The notes under the pieces are model-generated. The model searched no databases. It was not told the origin of the DNA and saw only the letters and a list, made by a program, of their open reading frames with translations. Made by a program: the position numbers and the translations under genes. Of a DNA stretch of 64,000 bases, positions 32,511 to 44,850 are shown piece by piece; positions within the stretch are counted from its first letter, which is position 1; every line of letters begins with the position of its first letter. The stretch is from Dillenia suffruticosa (lineage: Eukaryota; Streptophyta; Magnoliopsida; Dilleniales; Dilleniaceae): assembly GCA_033439265.1 (NCBI GenBank), contig JAVTVX010000021.1, positions 13,357,001 to 13,421,000 of the forward strand, read 5' to 3'.

Positions 32511-35500
32511 TTATGAATCCTCACATGGGTACCACTTGCTAGGTTTCTAAACTTGGTTTTCATCCACATTCTGACATGGTTGTTAGTTTAGAGGATTTGG
32601 GTGTAGTCAAATTTATTATTCTCTTTGCTCAAAATCCGATTTGGGTAATGGTGTTATGAACAAGAAAAAGGGAAGTAGAAAGGAAGGAAATGGTGCAGTG
32701 CGAAGTGGGTGCACCGTATCAGGTGTTGACATGCCATAACTTCCACAAGTACGGCGCCGGCCCTCACCCTGTGACGCGTTTAGCACTTATCCACATTTTA
32801 GGTTTCCATTTTTTTCCCCTTTTCAAGAAAGCTCATTTTGTATACCAAAGCAAAAAACAAAACAAAATATTTATTTTTACGTAATTGGGTGAAATCTTAA
32901 TTATAAGGATAAAAATATGAATATTATTTATTTTAAAATCATTTGCATTTTATGAACCACTTCAATATCACATTAAACACTCTTAAACTGAAAATAGTTT
33001 TAAAATGTTATTTATATAATATTAACATAGTCAGTGAAATTCTGTCACAAAAATAATTTTAAATTATTTCTAACTATGATGAATTGCCTGATTGGACGAT
33101 CCATACCGTCGGTTTTTCATTTTTTATGATAATGGTCGAATCAAGTCCAAATCTTTGAGACGACCAGAGTATGGACATAGGCTTTATGGCCCTCCTATCG
33201 TTCACACCATCCCACATTATGAAGAAGTTTCATGCCACTTTATTAAAAGATGGCATCATGTTGGTGGTACCAAGTTCATCTGATAGTGGTTCTGGTACCG
33301 ATGTACGATGGTTTAATCGGTTCAGAAATTGACGTCTCTTAACTATGGTTGGGGTTTCCATCCCTCATGGGAACGGAAAAATTAGCGTTGCGAGACCTGT
33401 CCGTTAAAGTGGGTTCTGTAAGCGGTCGATCCATATTAATCGGGACGAAATTTTGGATACTAGGTTGGTGGCTAATCTATGGTACCAAAAAAAAAAAAAA
33501 AAAAGAAAAGTGGCTCCGGTCATTTGCAGGCCTTAATAGGACTGACCTGGAATTTGGTGACCAAGAAAAATGTAGGAAGTAACCAATGAGGGACTGAGTT
33601 TCAGCCCCGTCCATGAAGGTCTTGACCATGACAAAGGAAGGAGAAAATGGTGTTTTTTTTTGTTTTTTATAGAACAGCAATTTGAACTGTAATACTGGAT
33701 CACAGGGTTTGAGAAAGAAAATTATGACCACTGACCTGTCTTTTAGAAACGGATAAAAGGGTGTGTTACAAAGCTAGAAAGTGGGGTTCACAAGAACATG
33801 AAGAAGATACAGAAACATGGTCACTTTTACTGTATACATCTTTGTCAAAAGCAGAAGTAGCTGCATGGAAACATAATGAAATGGCCCTACTAGAGAAATT
33901 TGATGCAACACAATAGCTAGACTTTGAATCTTCCAAGAGTAAAAAGCTGATATTAAAGTGAGAAATGGACAAGAAGACCTGACATTGACATTTATGACCA
34001 TAATCAAATATACAATAGAATTTAATAAGCATGACCTTTCCATGATTGACCCTTTTGGGTAAAACCAAGCAAGCTAGGTTATTATGAAATAGTGCCAAAA
34101 TGTCCAATTTGGTTCATTGGATGGAAATGATTGCTAAGATTTGCAAGAACAGTGTATGATTGATTGATCTGACATAACTCCTATGTGGTTTGAAAATTTT
34201 AATAACCTATTTGTTGTTTGTAAAAATTAAAAAATTATTATTTTAACATATTATGTAAATCCATAAACTATTATTCAATTAAATATATACGAATACGACA
34301 TAACATTCCAACTAATTATAATCGATTTACAACTCATATTTAATTTAACATTAATAAACATAACTCTTTAACTTTTAGTTCGAGTTTTGGGTGTAGACCC
34401 GAGCACAGCAAAGCAGTATAAGATATTTCTCGGATCCTCAAAATTTGAGTCTGAGTTTTTAGTGACAACACTTTCTTGAGAGTTTTGGGTATTAGCCATG
34501 TAGATGTAAATCATAATACTTGCCGGTGATTATATGTTTAGCATTTGGAGGCAACACTAGGGCCATAACAACCCGATTAGAATTAAAACTTGGATCACCT
34601 ATATTTGCCTTGGGGGAGGGAACCCTTTTGGACTTGCTATTATAGTTCAACTTCTCTCTCCTTAATCATCATTTTGCCTGAGTAGGGTTGTTGGTTTTGA
34701 TAGCAATTCCGCTTCTAAGAAATTATTACTTGGAAAAGAGTTATTGGTATGTAATGCAAGAGAAGGGCAGTTCCCTTTTATAATTTATGTCATAGTTTTA
34801 GTTATTGTTTATTAGGATGAATCGGTTTGAATTTAAATTAAGATTAAAGGCGTGCCGATTAAATTTTGTTTGAGTTGATCTATAAATTTCACATATAATA
34901 TCACATTAATTAAAATATAATATCACATATAGTATCATTATATGTATTAGTTTAAGAGGCATATGAAATATATGTGAAATCATTTAAATGAGTTAATTTT
35001 TTTAAATCGATTTGATTCGTATGGTCAAATAATAGAGTCAAATTTAATTATGCTTTTTAATTTCATTTATAAAATGAGGTTCCATTTATTTAGAAAATGA
35101 TCAATTTAGAACTTAGCTTAAGTTTTTAATTCCACCCTTTTGTAGCTCTACCAAAATTATGTGTTATTAATCATTTATTAATTGAGCCTTCAGACCAAGA
35201 AATATAAGTATTTTAGGAGTGCCCTTTTGTTGCTCGAACGTTTTGGACGTGGCAGAGAAGGGCAGAAGACAAAAGGTCTTATGATAAAATGCAAAATATT
35301 GACTTTGAAAATTTTGGCCCACTCCTCTCTCTCTCTCTCGGTAAAACTTTGGGTGAGTCTTTTCTGCACCCTTTTGCCAAACCCTATTTGACATTTTCAT
35401 TAATATTTAATTACTTTAATGATTAAATACTAAAATCTATCAAGATATATATAACAAAAATAAATGTAAAAGATTCGATTTGTTCTTAAAAGATTCGATT

Positions 35501-37250
35501 TGATTTGAATCAAATTTAATCAGATTCAATATAATTTATTAAAAAAAAACCCATACCTGGCATTTTCAAACTCTTGAGTGGAGGGTATTTTTTTTATGTT
35601 GTGTGCGCGCGTGTTTTTTTTTTCTTTGTTTTGTTTTTCACCTTGTTCATTTCCCTTCTTTTTCACCGTTCCTATTTTGGTATTTTTGTAGTAAAAAAAA
35701 AAATTCAAATGTTTATAAAAAGAATAAACAATTATTTATATCAAAAATCCTATTTTGACCCGCAAATGCAAATAAATTATTTCATTGTATGGAAAAAAGA
35801 AACATGTCCTTTAACTAAATGCCATATATGCAAATTCCATCTAAATTAAAGTATTTATAAAAAATATAAAATCTAATTTTTGAAGATTTTTTTTTTTTAT
35901 ATTTTTTAATATTTTTGTTTTAGTTGACAAATACTACAGATTATGTAAATATGACGTATATTTCAAATGTAATTTAGAAATTAGCTTGTATAACATATTT
36001 AAAATTCTAAAGAATAAAAAATGTTGCACTCTAGACATGGTTGTAGAGCCTATCTTTCATTCACATAAATTTTACCAAATTCATGGATTCAACGATGATA
36101 CTCTTTAAATAAAATTTTAAATTCGAGTATTATATATTAAGAAAATAGATACCAAGAGAGTTTTGTTTCTTAAAAATTTAATCCGAGCTGAATCAGATTT
36201 AATCAGATCAAAAAACCCAAAGTGACTATCAGATAGTGGTCTTTTTTTTTTTAAAAAAAAATCCCGAATCCTCTCTCCTGATTGGAACCCGATAGTAGCT
36301 CGACCGAGATTAGTCGAAACAAATATCTGGATACTCGACAATGGACCAAATCAAAGGACCAAAAAATAAAATTGCACTCTTATTTTCCACAAGACCAAGA
36401 CCAAATTCTAGGTCTTCCTTAAAGTATTTCACAAAAAATGGTTTACAACTAAAAATAAACGAAGATGCGAAAGTGTTATTTAAGATGGTTTGAACATATA
36501 TAAAGAAAACCCAAGAACGCATGATTAGGATAATCAAAAACTTAAATACGAGAGATTTAGTAAAACGTATGGGTAAATCGTTAAAAATTTATATAAATTA
36601 TTAGTAAAGATATAATAGTTAATTTTTTAGACAAAAAGATGACTTTGAATAGAAATGAATGGCGTAAAAGAATACGCATAAATTAAACTAATATATTTTG
36701 GATATATATATTTATTGATTTATTTTACTTTTACTTTTACTTTTTTTATTTTTTTATTTTTTTATTCTCTTTTGTATATATTTCTTTTTTGTATTTATTA
36801 TTTATTTATTATTATTTTTTTTTAATCTTTATTTGTCTCTCAAATGACCGAGCTCAATTGTTAGATTTAATTCTCGGTTTGTTGTTGTCGTAATAAAGCA
36901 ACATTTTAATTTTAGGAGATGAAAATTTAATTTCTAATAATTAAATTTAGAGCAAGCTTAAAAAGATTGATGATCTAGAATATAATTTGTTGGTTGCGAG
37001 AAATAAAAAAATTATTATTTACAAATTGTGTTGAATTCAAAAATAATTATTAAAATTTAGAATAAGATAAAACATACAAACTTTTTTTTCCGAGTAAAAA
37101 TATGAATAGCTCAACCTTCTTATTCTTTTTTTATAAAAAATTTGTAAATTTTGTGATGAATAATTAACTTAAAAGATTATAATTTTAGTTTTAATGATCA
37201 TAAAAATAATTATTATTTGTCATTTATTAACTAATAAATTTAAAAATAAA
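32511..37250. other. Intergenic DNA with no recognised gene
   Basis: 32511-34100 has mixed composition and may extend the duplicated, decayed segment, but I could not identify a family there (33080-33480 is the most coding-like, without recognisable motif). 34200-37250 is AT-rich with poly(A)/poly(T) runs and a copy of the dispersed AT-rich repeat at 36105-36245. Confidence 0.45.
36105..36245 (+). repeat. Copy of the AT-rich dispersed repeat family
   Basis: Blocks AAATAAAATTTTAAATTCGAG, AAGAGAGTTTTGTTTCTTAA, AATTTAATCCGAGC and CAGATTTAATCAGATC in the same order as the copies near 5270-5385 (minus) and 6785-6905. Confidence 0.45.
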
Positions 37251-37350
37251 ATTTGAGGAGGTCAATTGCCCCCTTTACCCGGTCCACTCCACCCTTTGTC
37301 ATTCCCTGCAGTTGGCTTCCAACATGGATTGACAAGGTCATTAAAAAAGT

Positions 37351-37406
37351 GGGGTGTGGGGGTGTGGGGGTGTGGGGGTGTGGAGCGTGGAGTGGGGAGG
37401 GTGGGG
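37351..37406 (+). promoter_or_regulatory. G-quadruplex-type G-run array upstream of the receptor kinase
   Basis: GGGG-TGT-GGGGG-TGT-GGGGG-TGT-GGGGG (37351-37377) has four G runs of 4-5 with 3-nt loops, then GGGGAGGGTGGGG at 37394-37406. It lies on the coding strand about 0.6 kb before the RLK start codon. Whether it is transcribed is unknown. Confidence 0.6.
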
Positions 37407-37809
37407 CCTTCTTTCTCAGTTCTCACCCACCGGTGCTTCACGTTATTGCTCCAACTCACACAGGTGTCCTATAGCGGAAAAACACACAGTTTCCTGCACC
37501 GTTTCCCTTCCCCAATTAGCAATTGTCAGACACAGGGACACATGGTCTCTCTCTTCTCTCTCTCTCTCCCTCCATGTTTTTTTTTTTTTTTTGGTGAAAA
37601 AACTTATATGATTGAAGAAATTTTACTTATGTCAAATTATGAAAAATTAGTATAAACATTTATCTTTCCAAAGCCAAAGGTGGGTTTTTAATCATTTAAA
37701 AAGTAAGCCCCCGATTTTTTTTTAAGTTCAGACTCCTTTTTGGCTTCTCTGGCTACTCACGAGTCCTCTGTTCTCCTCCGTTCTTCTCTGCAACTCCCAT
37801 ACCGGCCCA

Positions 37810-37834
37810 CCTCTCTCTCTCTCTCTCTCTCTCC
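37810..37834. repeat. (CT)n microsatellite in the RLK leader
   Basis: About 12 CT units, 120 bp upstream of the chosen ATG. Confidence 0.85.
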
Positions 37835-37954
37835 TTATGGGTCTGGGTAACCAAAAAACACCACTGAACCTGCAGGTGTCTCCAACCAAAGGAAAGCCTT
37901 CAGGTGGTTGCACTCAGTGATGTGAAATCCTTAACTGAAGCAAAGAATCCCACA

Positions 37955-40844
37955 ATGGGTAATCTCCATTTTTGCTTTACAGTCGCTCTGTCTTTCCTCT
38001 TCCTCTCATTTCAATGTTTTGCACTGAACTCAGATGGCATTCTTCTACTTTCGTTCAAATATTCTATCCTAAGTGATCCCTATTTTGTCCTAGAAAACTG
38101 GAATTACGATGACAAAACACCATGTTCGTGGAATGGAATCATGTGTGAAGAAATTGGTGATTTAGGATCACCAAATATGTCAAGAGTCATAAGCCTCGTA
38201 CTCCCAAATAATCAACTTTTAGGTTCTATCCCACCAGATTTGTTCTTCATAGAACACTTGAAACATGTTGATTTATCCAACAATATCTTCAATGGGACTT
38301 TGCCAAGTTCACTGTTTTTGAACTCTTCTGAGCTTCAAGTGCTTTCTCTCTCCAACAATGTCATTTCCGGCGAGCTTCCAGACTCCATTGCTGGACTAAA
38401 GAGACTTCAGCTTCTCAATCTCTCTGACAATGCGTTCGCCGGTAATTTGCCTCATGATTTTTCAAATTTGACAAATTTGAGTGTTGTTTCTTTGAAAAAT
38501 AATTATTTTTTTGGTGACATTCCTAGTAAATTCAACCAAGTTTCGATCTTGGACTTGTCTTCAAATTTGTTAAATGGTTCATTACCTTCAGATTTTGGCG
38601 GAGAAAATATTCACTACTTGAATTTGTCATACAACAGAATTTCAGGAAAAATTTCATCAGACTTTGCTCAGCAAATTCCCATAAATGCAACAATCGATCT
38701 CTCATTCAACAATTTGACTGGTCCTATTCCTGATACTTTACAAAATCAAAAAACCAAATCTTTTCTAGGAAATTCAGATTTATGTGGAAAACCTTTGAAA
38801 AACCTTTGTTCAATTCCTTTAACAATCTCAATCCCACCAAATGTTTCAACATCAAATGCATCTTCTCCGGCAATTGCTGCAATTCCTGAAACAACTGGCT
38901 CAACCCCATATGAAAATTCTACTCAAATTCCAAGTGGGTCATCTCAAAGTCAATCAAAGAGAACATTAAAGCCAGGAAAAGTCACTGGCATTGTTGTTGG
39001 TGGCTTAGCTTTTTTTCTCATACTAGGTATTCTCTTGTTCTACGTTTACACGCACAAAAAGAAGACAACTTTAGACCAACAAACATCATCAAAATCCGCT
39101 AATTGGTCTTGTATGCCAAAGCGAAGCGAAGAGAAATCAGAAACAACAAGTGGGTCAGATTCAGAAGATCAGAAAGGGGAAGAGAAGCAAATTGGGTCTC
39201 TAGTGATTGTTGATGGAGAGACAAAGCTTGAATTGGAGAGACTATTGAAGGCTTCAGCATATGTGTTGGGGACTTCAAACGCATCTTCTGGTTGTATAGT
39301 TTATAAGGCTGTGCTCGAAGATGGGAGTATGTTTGCTGTGAAGAGTTTGGGAGAGGTTGGTGTGGAGAGAAGGAAGGAGTTTGAGTGTGTTATGAGAGGG
39401 ATTGGGAAGTTGAGGCATCCAAATTTGGTGAGAGTTAGAGGGTTTTATTGGGGTGATGATGAGAAGCTTGTTATTTGTGATTATGTCTCCAACGGCTGCC
39501 TTGCGAAAATCAGTTACAGAAAGCTCTCTCTCTCTCTGTGCTTTTGTTATTAGTACACGTTAGCATAACTTCATGTTTCATACTAACATACGCTCTTCAT
39601 CTTTTCCCCTGGAAAGGATTTTCACATGGTCACTGAGAGCACAAACAACAGTGCATGTACAATTTTCGAATTATAAGATTGTAACATATTATTTTTAATT
39701 TATTAGTGGCAATTTATGCAATAACACTTGTTTTTTTCTACTTAATTCGTACGGATCCAATGTTAGCAAAACCCAGTCATTTTCTGCCAAAATGCGCCTT
39801 TTTTTGGGGGAAGGGGGGAGGTTGTCTGAGATTTTCAGTTTCTTAGAAATTTGAGGAAACATCGTGGTTGTACTAAATGATATCATCAATGCCAGGATAG
39901 ATTTGGAATTCTCTTTCCCTTTTCACTTTTTCCTTGGTTTTTGAAGCTCCCAAACAAAAGAAAAGAAAACTCATAATTGGTCAAAAAGCATGTGTCTCAT
40001 TTGTCGGAGGAAGAGCCATTCCCATGCACTCACTTTATTCACATTCTCTTGTTTTTTTTTTTTTTAATTGCACAAATGCTAAATTATGTGAGTGTATATT
40101 GTTTGCAGTGGCATCACCAAATGTCACATCAAAGTTCATGCTTTATCTTATTTTACTATAAGAATGGATGCTAAACATAGTATGACTTCTTTGTTTTGTT
40201 TTTCTTTAGGGAAATTGGGCTCATCTCCATCTCATCTACCCCTAAAAGTCCGGCTAAGAATAGCAAGAGGGGTTGCTCGCGGTCTAGCCTACATTCATGA
40301 GAAAAAACATGTTCATGGCAATCTCAAACCTAGCAACATTCTCTTGAATTCGGATATGGAGCCGGTCATAAGCGATCTTGGCCTGGGTCGCCTTGCAGTT
40401 AGTTCTGGTCGACACTTTGAGAGCAAGAGTTCTTTGGCATCGCATGACACCACATTAAATGTCTCGATCAGTGGTAGCCCTTATTGCACACCCAATGGGT
40501 CGGTAGGGTTCCAATCACCCTATTATGCACCGGAGTCCTTAAAGAGTCTCAAGCCTAACCCTGCGTGGGATGTGTACTCATTTGGGATCATATTGCTTGA
40601 GCTTTTGACTGGGAGAGTATTTTTGGACCGGGATTTGACCCAATTGACCTCTGATTGGACTGTTGATGAGAAGAACCGGGTTGTGAGAATGGCTGATGTG
40701 GCAATTGGGGCTGAAATTGAGGAAAATGAGGACACCTTACTGGCATGCTTCAGGTTAGGGTTTAGTTGTGCTTGTATCGTTCCACAAAAGAGACCTGCAA
40801 TGAAGGAAGCCCTTCTAGTGTTAGAGAAGATTCCTTCATCCTGA
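37955..40844 (+). CDS. LRR receptor-like pseudokinase (RDK1 / At2g15300 type)
   Basis: Plasma-membrane receptor with an inactive kinase; Arabidopsis RDK1 (At4g34220) is linked to ABA signalling. Start at 37955 (MGNLHFCF) puts a clean signal peptide (LFLSFQCFA) at the N-terminus; an upstream in-frame ATG at 37904 would bury it. Then an LRR N-cap (CSWNGIMC), about seven LRRs (LQVLSLSNNVISGELPDS type), a cap with SDLCGKPL, a Ser-rich stalk, a membrane segment at about 343-366 (TGIVVGGLAFFLILGILLFY) and the kinase domain from about 425. AVK lysine is kept; the glycine loop is degenerate, the catalytic loop is HGNLKPSN (Asp replaced by Asn) and DFG is DLG. Exon 2 is 40210-40844. Exon 1 end is uncertain: 39512 (GT donor) gives 730 residues, 39518 (GA) gives 732; see findings. 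Confidence 0.88.
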
Positions 40845-41341
40845 TTTTGATAATTAAGCCCACTAAGAAGCCCACTTTAACTAAAAAGGCTCTTCTTCAA
40901 TTGAATCCTCTTGGCTTGAATGTGTATTTGCACAAAAGATACAAAGAAGTTTCTAAGATGAAAATTTAGTGCTTATAACCCCTATTCTCTAATCTTGTGA
41001 TCTAATATTCAAATATGATGTAATAAAAAAAATATGAAGAAGAATATGTTGATAAGAAACTTTGAGTATCTTTTGATTAATATATTTTTTTTTATTATAC
41101 AAGAATTTAAATCTCGATCATCAGGTTGGGGAGGGAGCCTCTTGGGGATTTGATCAATGTATTGTTTGTTCATACAAAGAGGAAAAAGAATGCTTATGGT
41201 TCCCATAGGAACATCATATTTTTCTCAAAATTGAAACACCCAAGTTTGTTATTTTATTTAGTAAACAAAACATACTGGGCCTCTCTCCTTAATCATATGT
41301 ACTTGAAGGGTTGATGATGAAGAAAGATTCCTTCTTCTTCT

Positions 41342-41376
<35 letters not shown>

Positions 41377-42447
41377 CTCCTTGTGATTTTAAGTTTACCG
41401 GCTTAGGTGATATTGATCAAGTGGATTATGATTTGGGTAATTTGAGTTTGCTTGGTTGCTTTGGAAGTCGCATTGGATTCGGTGTACCTTTTGTTGGAAA
41501 ATTAAATATATTGGGTATCATTTTGGTTGGTAGCAAAGATAGTGTATAGATGGTGAACTAAATTTGGAGAATGCAACCCCCTCCCCCCCTTCTCTCTCTA
41601 ACCAACGAGACTGCGTGAGACCCTATAGACCAACTTCATTGAGCAAAACATGTATGTTTAAACTTATCCTGGTCTTAGATCAACTTTAAAAAGAGTTTAA
41701 GGTTAACAAGTCGCTTCAGATAAAAAAATCTGAATTCGATAAAAAATTTTTATATTTATTTTTATCTGAAGTAGATTTTAAATTCATCGACTCAATTAAA
41801 ATTATTTATTTATAATAATCAATATAATTTATGTTTATGTCTTTGTTGTTGTAATATTTAAAATTCCAAAATTTTAACTTTATTCACAAAAGATAGAATA
41901 TGTTTTAACGCATTGGCAAGCTTAGTTTCTTTTTTATCTCGACCTCATGCCTAAAAAAGTTGATTTCTTAGTCAGAAGCTGTGCTAAGCAAAGCAATAAG
42001 CTTGATTTGATTATCACAATTTCTCCCCAATTATTACTAAATTTCCATGTAAATCCCCTGCCCCAAAATAAATAAATAAAACACCCTTGATCTAGGCCAG
42101 ATGACAGATGGGGATTGGGTACCAATTATTCTTCCATATCTACTTTTCCCTAGTTTGGCGACTTTTCAGGCTAAAAGACAAAAAGGTCCCCGCATTATCG
42201 ATAATTTTTTTTTTATTATATAAGAATTTAAATTTATAAATTATAAAGAAAAATTTATACCAATAGGCTTTTCTTAGGACATCTCACATGTCACCTACAG
42301 ACTCGGTCGGCAAGTATCCTTTGGCAGGACTATCAATTTCATCTTCCAGATCTACAACACCTTCGGAAAATTTTCTACCCTCCAGTACCCTATTCGCTCC
42401 CCCACATCACCAAATATTTTCCTTCCCAAAATGCCCCATGGGAATGT
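40845..42447. other. RLK 3' region and AT-rich intergenic DNA
   Basis: The RLK 3' UTR probably lies within 40845-41100. A run of 33 T (41344-41376) follows TTC repeats. The rest is AT-rich. From about 42290 an open frame leads into the esterase pseudogene; its first 50 codons are Ser/Thr-rich and may be original coding sequence. Confidence 0.45.
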
Positions 42448-43622
42448 ACAATTCTACCCAAAATGCTCAAAACCAGACAGCCCCTAATCAAATGTTCATT
42501 CTCTCGGACCAAAGCAACATGGCGGGTGGTGGGGGGGGGTGTAACAACACACCGGCACTCGGACGGCGTCGTTCCGCGGGAGTGCAGGCCCAGCTCAACA
42601 GTTCTCCGCTTTTCGGCCCATCTCAAATGGGAGCAGGCCTATGAGCCTCTACACCAAGACATAGACACCAAGAAGGTTTGTGGAGTTGGACCGGGTATGG
42701 CATTTGCAAATGGGCTCAAGGCCCATTTTGGGCATAATGGCATAATTGGGCTTGTGCAGTGTGCGGTGGGCGGGACTGCAATAAAGGAGTGGGCCAGAGG
42801 GGCCCATTTGTATGAGAATGTGGTGAAGTATTTTTTTTTCCTGGATCAACCGGTATTTGGGTGTCATTCGACTATTCCGATCTGAGTACTATGGAGCCCA
42901 TTAAGAGATTGACTCTTCCAAATCATTTTTTTCCATTCCCTTGACTCGAACTTAAGATCATTGATTAAGGAGATAGAGTATTCAGCTACTCAATCCAAAG
43001 GGGTTTGGTCAGAATGTGGTGAAGATCTACATTGCATGGAAACACAATTGAGAAAACAGAATGGGATATAAAAGGATACGGAAAAATAACACTTTGTAAA
43101 AATACAGGAGACAGAAATGTGGGCAAAAATGTAAATATAAAAATTGAAGTATTTTTATGTACATATTAATAATTTCATAAAAATAATAGAATAGTTAGAT
43201 TTTATAATAAAAATCTAAAATGATCAACTATATAATTATTAATTATAAAATAAATAATATAAAAATATAAAAATATAAATCAATAAATAAATAATTTATT
43301 AAATATGAAAAATGTGTAAATATATAAAATATAAGAATTTTTATAAAAATATTAATTAATTTAACGTGTTGAAATATTTTTAAAATAGGAAACACATCTG
43401 AATCAGAAAAACATTAATGTTAAGAAGTTTTCATGGATCATGCGTAAATAGAGTCAAGGAGTCGGTGATCGAAGGACATTGGAGAGGTGAAGATGTTGCT
43501 GTGGTATGAAGGGGAGGGTGACACTGGAACTGGATCGCAGCTCGATGCCGAGGCTTATAACGGGAAAATGGAGAATCTGATTCATAATGTTAGGGAAGAC
43601 CTTGGGTTGCCTTGTCGAGGTT
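42448..43622 (+). pseudogene. SASA-family carbohydrate esterase pseudogene (At4g34215-like)
   Basis: Two protein-like parts. Part 1: PNQMFILSDQSNMAGGGG (SASA motif GQSNMAG with its catalytic Ser kept, preceding Gly changed to Asp), then in the +1 frame after a G9 run (42529-42537) PRECRPSSTVLRFSAHLKW, KKVCGVGPGMAFANGL, VGGTAIKEWARGAHLYENVV, ending at about 42830. Part 2 (about 43475-43622): GEVKMLLWYEGEGDTG, like the family's LWYQGESD block, then AEAYNGKMENLIHNVREDLG. The roughly 650 bp between them, AT-rich, may be the original intron or an insertion. The rest, including the C-terminal Asp/His part, is gone. It lies between the RLK and PGDH genes, as At4g34215 lies between RDK1 and PGDH1. 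Confidence 0.85.
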
Positions 43623-43998
43623 AGCTGCTTTTGTTGGGTTAAATTGTTAATCTATTTGACACTGATGTTAATATTTTTATTTTTAAAATATTTTAAAATG
43701 TTAAATTAATTAATATTTATATAAAAATTTTTATAATTTTTATATTTATATATTTATAAAAACACCAATCGCATAGATGTAAACCTATAGCAACTACTGG
43801 TTCATGACTTAAGTTATGTCCTTTGTAGATAGCTGATAATTCGTATAAACGAAGGTTCATTATATTCCTACCTTAAATGCTTCCCACGTACATATTCATG
43901 GTCTTCTCATTGAAATTTTTGTCATTTAAATTGGCAAGATACTTAAGATACTTTTGTGCATTAAACACAAAATAAATCCTCGATCTTTTCTCTGACAG

Positions 43999-44781
43999 GT
44001 CAGATCCTGTGGAACCACTGCCTATGTAGCACAGACAACATGGATCCAAAATGGGACCATTGAAGACAGCATGCTTTTCAGTTCTCCAATGAATAAAAAC
44101 AGATACATGGAAACCATCTGGGTTTGCTGTTTGGAGAAAGGCTTGGAGATGATGGAGTTTGGGGATCGATACGTGTGGCATCAACCTAAGCGGGGGTTAG
44201 AAGCAGCGTATACAACTTGTCAGAGCTGTTTATCAGGATCGTGATATCTATCTTCTTGATGATATCTGTAGTGCAGTAGATGCTCATACCGGAACAAACA
44301 TATCCAAGGTGATAATATTAGCATTCCTTCCCAATAAATGGATGTGTTCTGATTCTTTTAGGAATGTTGACCCAAAATTTCTCGATGCCTTTCCTTCAGG
44401 AATGCGTGAGAGGGGCTCTCAGAGATAAGACTATTCTACTTGTAACACATCAAGTTGACTTCTTGCACAACATTGATCATATCTTTGAGAGTACAATTGA
44501 ACCTCCAGTCTTGTGTATCATTATTCTTGCATCTCAAATGTAGGTCATGAGAGATGGCATGATTGTGCAATCTGGGAAGTACAATGATCTACCGGAATCT
44601 GGTCAAAGCATTAGTAGCTGCCCCTGAGAACTCCATGGAACTCGTTGAAGCGGAGGCAAAGGCAATGATGAGTTATGATGAAGCACCAAAAGCCTCTTCC
44701 AATTATAGAGAAGCCAATGGTGAAAACAACTCAGCAGGTCAATCTAGATCTCAAAAAGGTAATTCTAAGCTCATCAAATAG
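43999..44781 (+). pseudogene. ABC transporter C family (MRP) NBD1 fragment, broken
   Basis: Exon-like 43999-44308: [20 protein letters not shown], then [20 protein letters not shown]; after damage to the signature region (the LSGGQ block is frameshifted and stops appear) [19 protein letters not shown], i.e. Walker B and D-loop. Exon 44400-44488: [20 protein letters not shown], the switch-His block. Third piece from 44545: VMRDGMIVQSGKYNDL, then in another frame ALVAAPENSMELVEAEAKA. Matches plant ABCC4/ABCC14-type transporters. An intron position with GT/AG survives between the first two, so this is a genomic fragment. The membrane domains and second NBD are absent. Confidence 0.85.
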
Positions 44782-44850
44782 GAAGAGAGGGAAACAGGCC
44801 AAGTTAGCTATACTTTTGGTTGGTGGGGTGTGGTGGCAGTATTAGTAGCT

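Noticed and set aside
33766-34107. 113-codon minus-strand frame
   Set aside because: No family, overlapping frame of similar length, no splice or promoter context.
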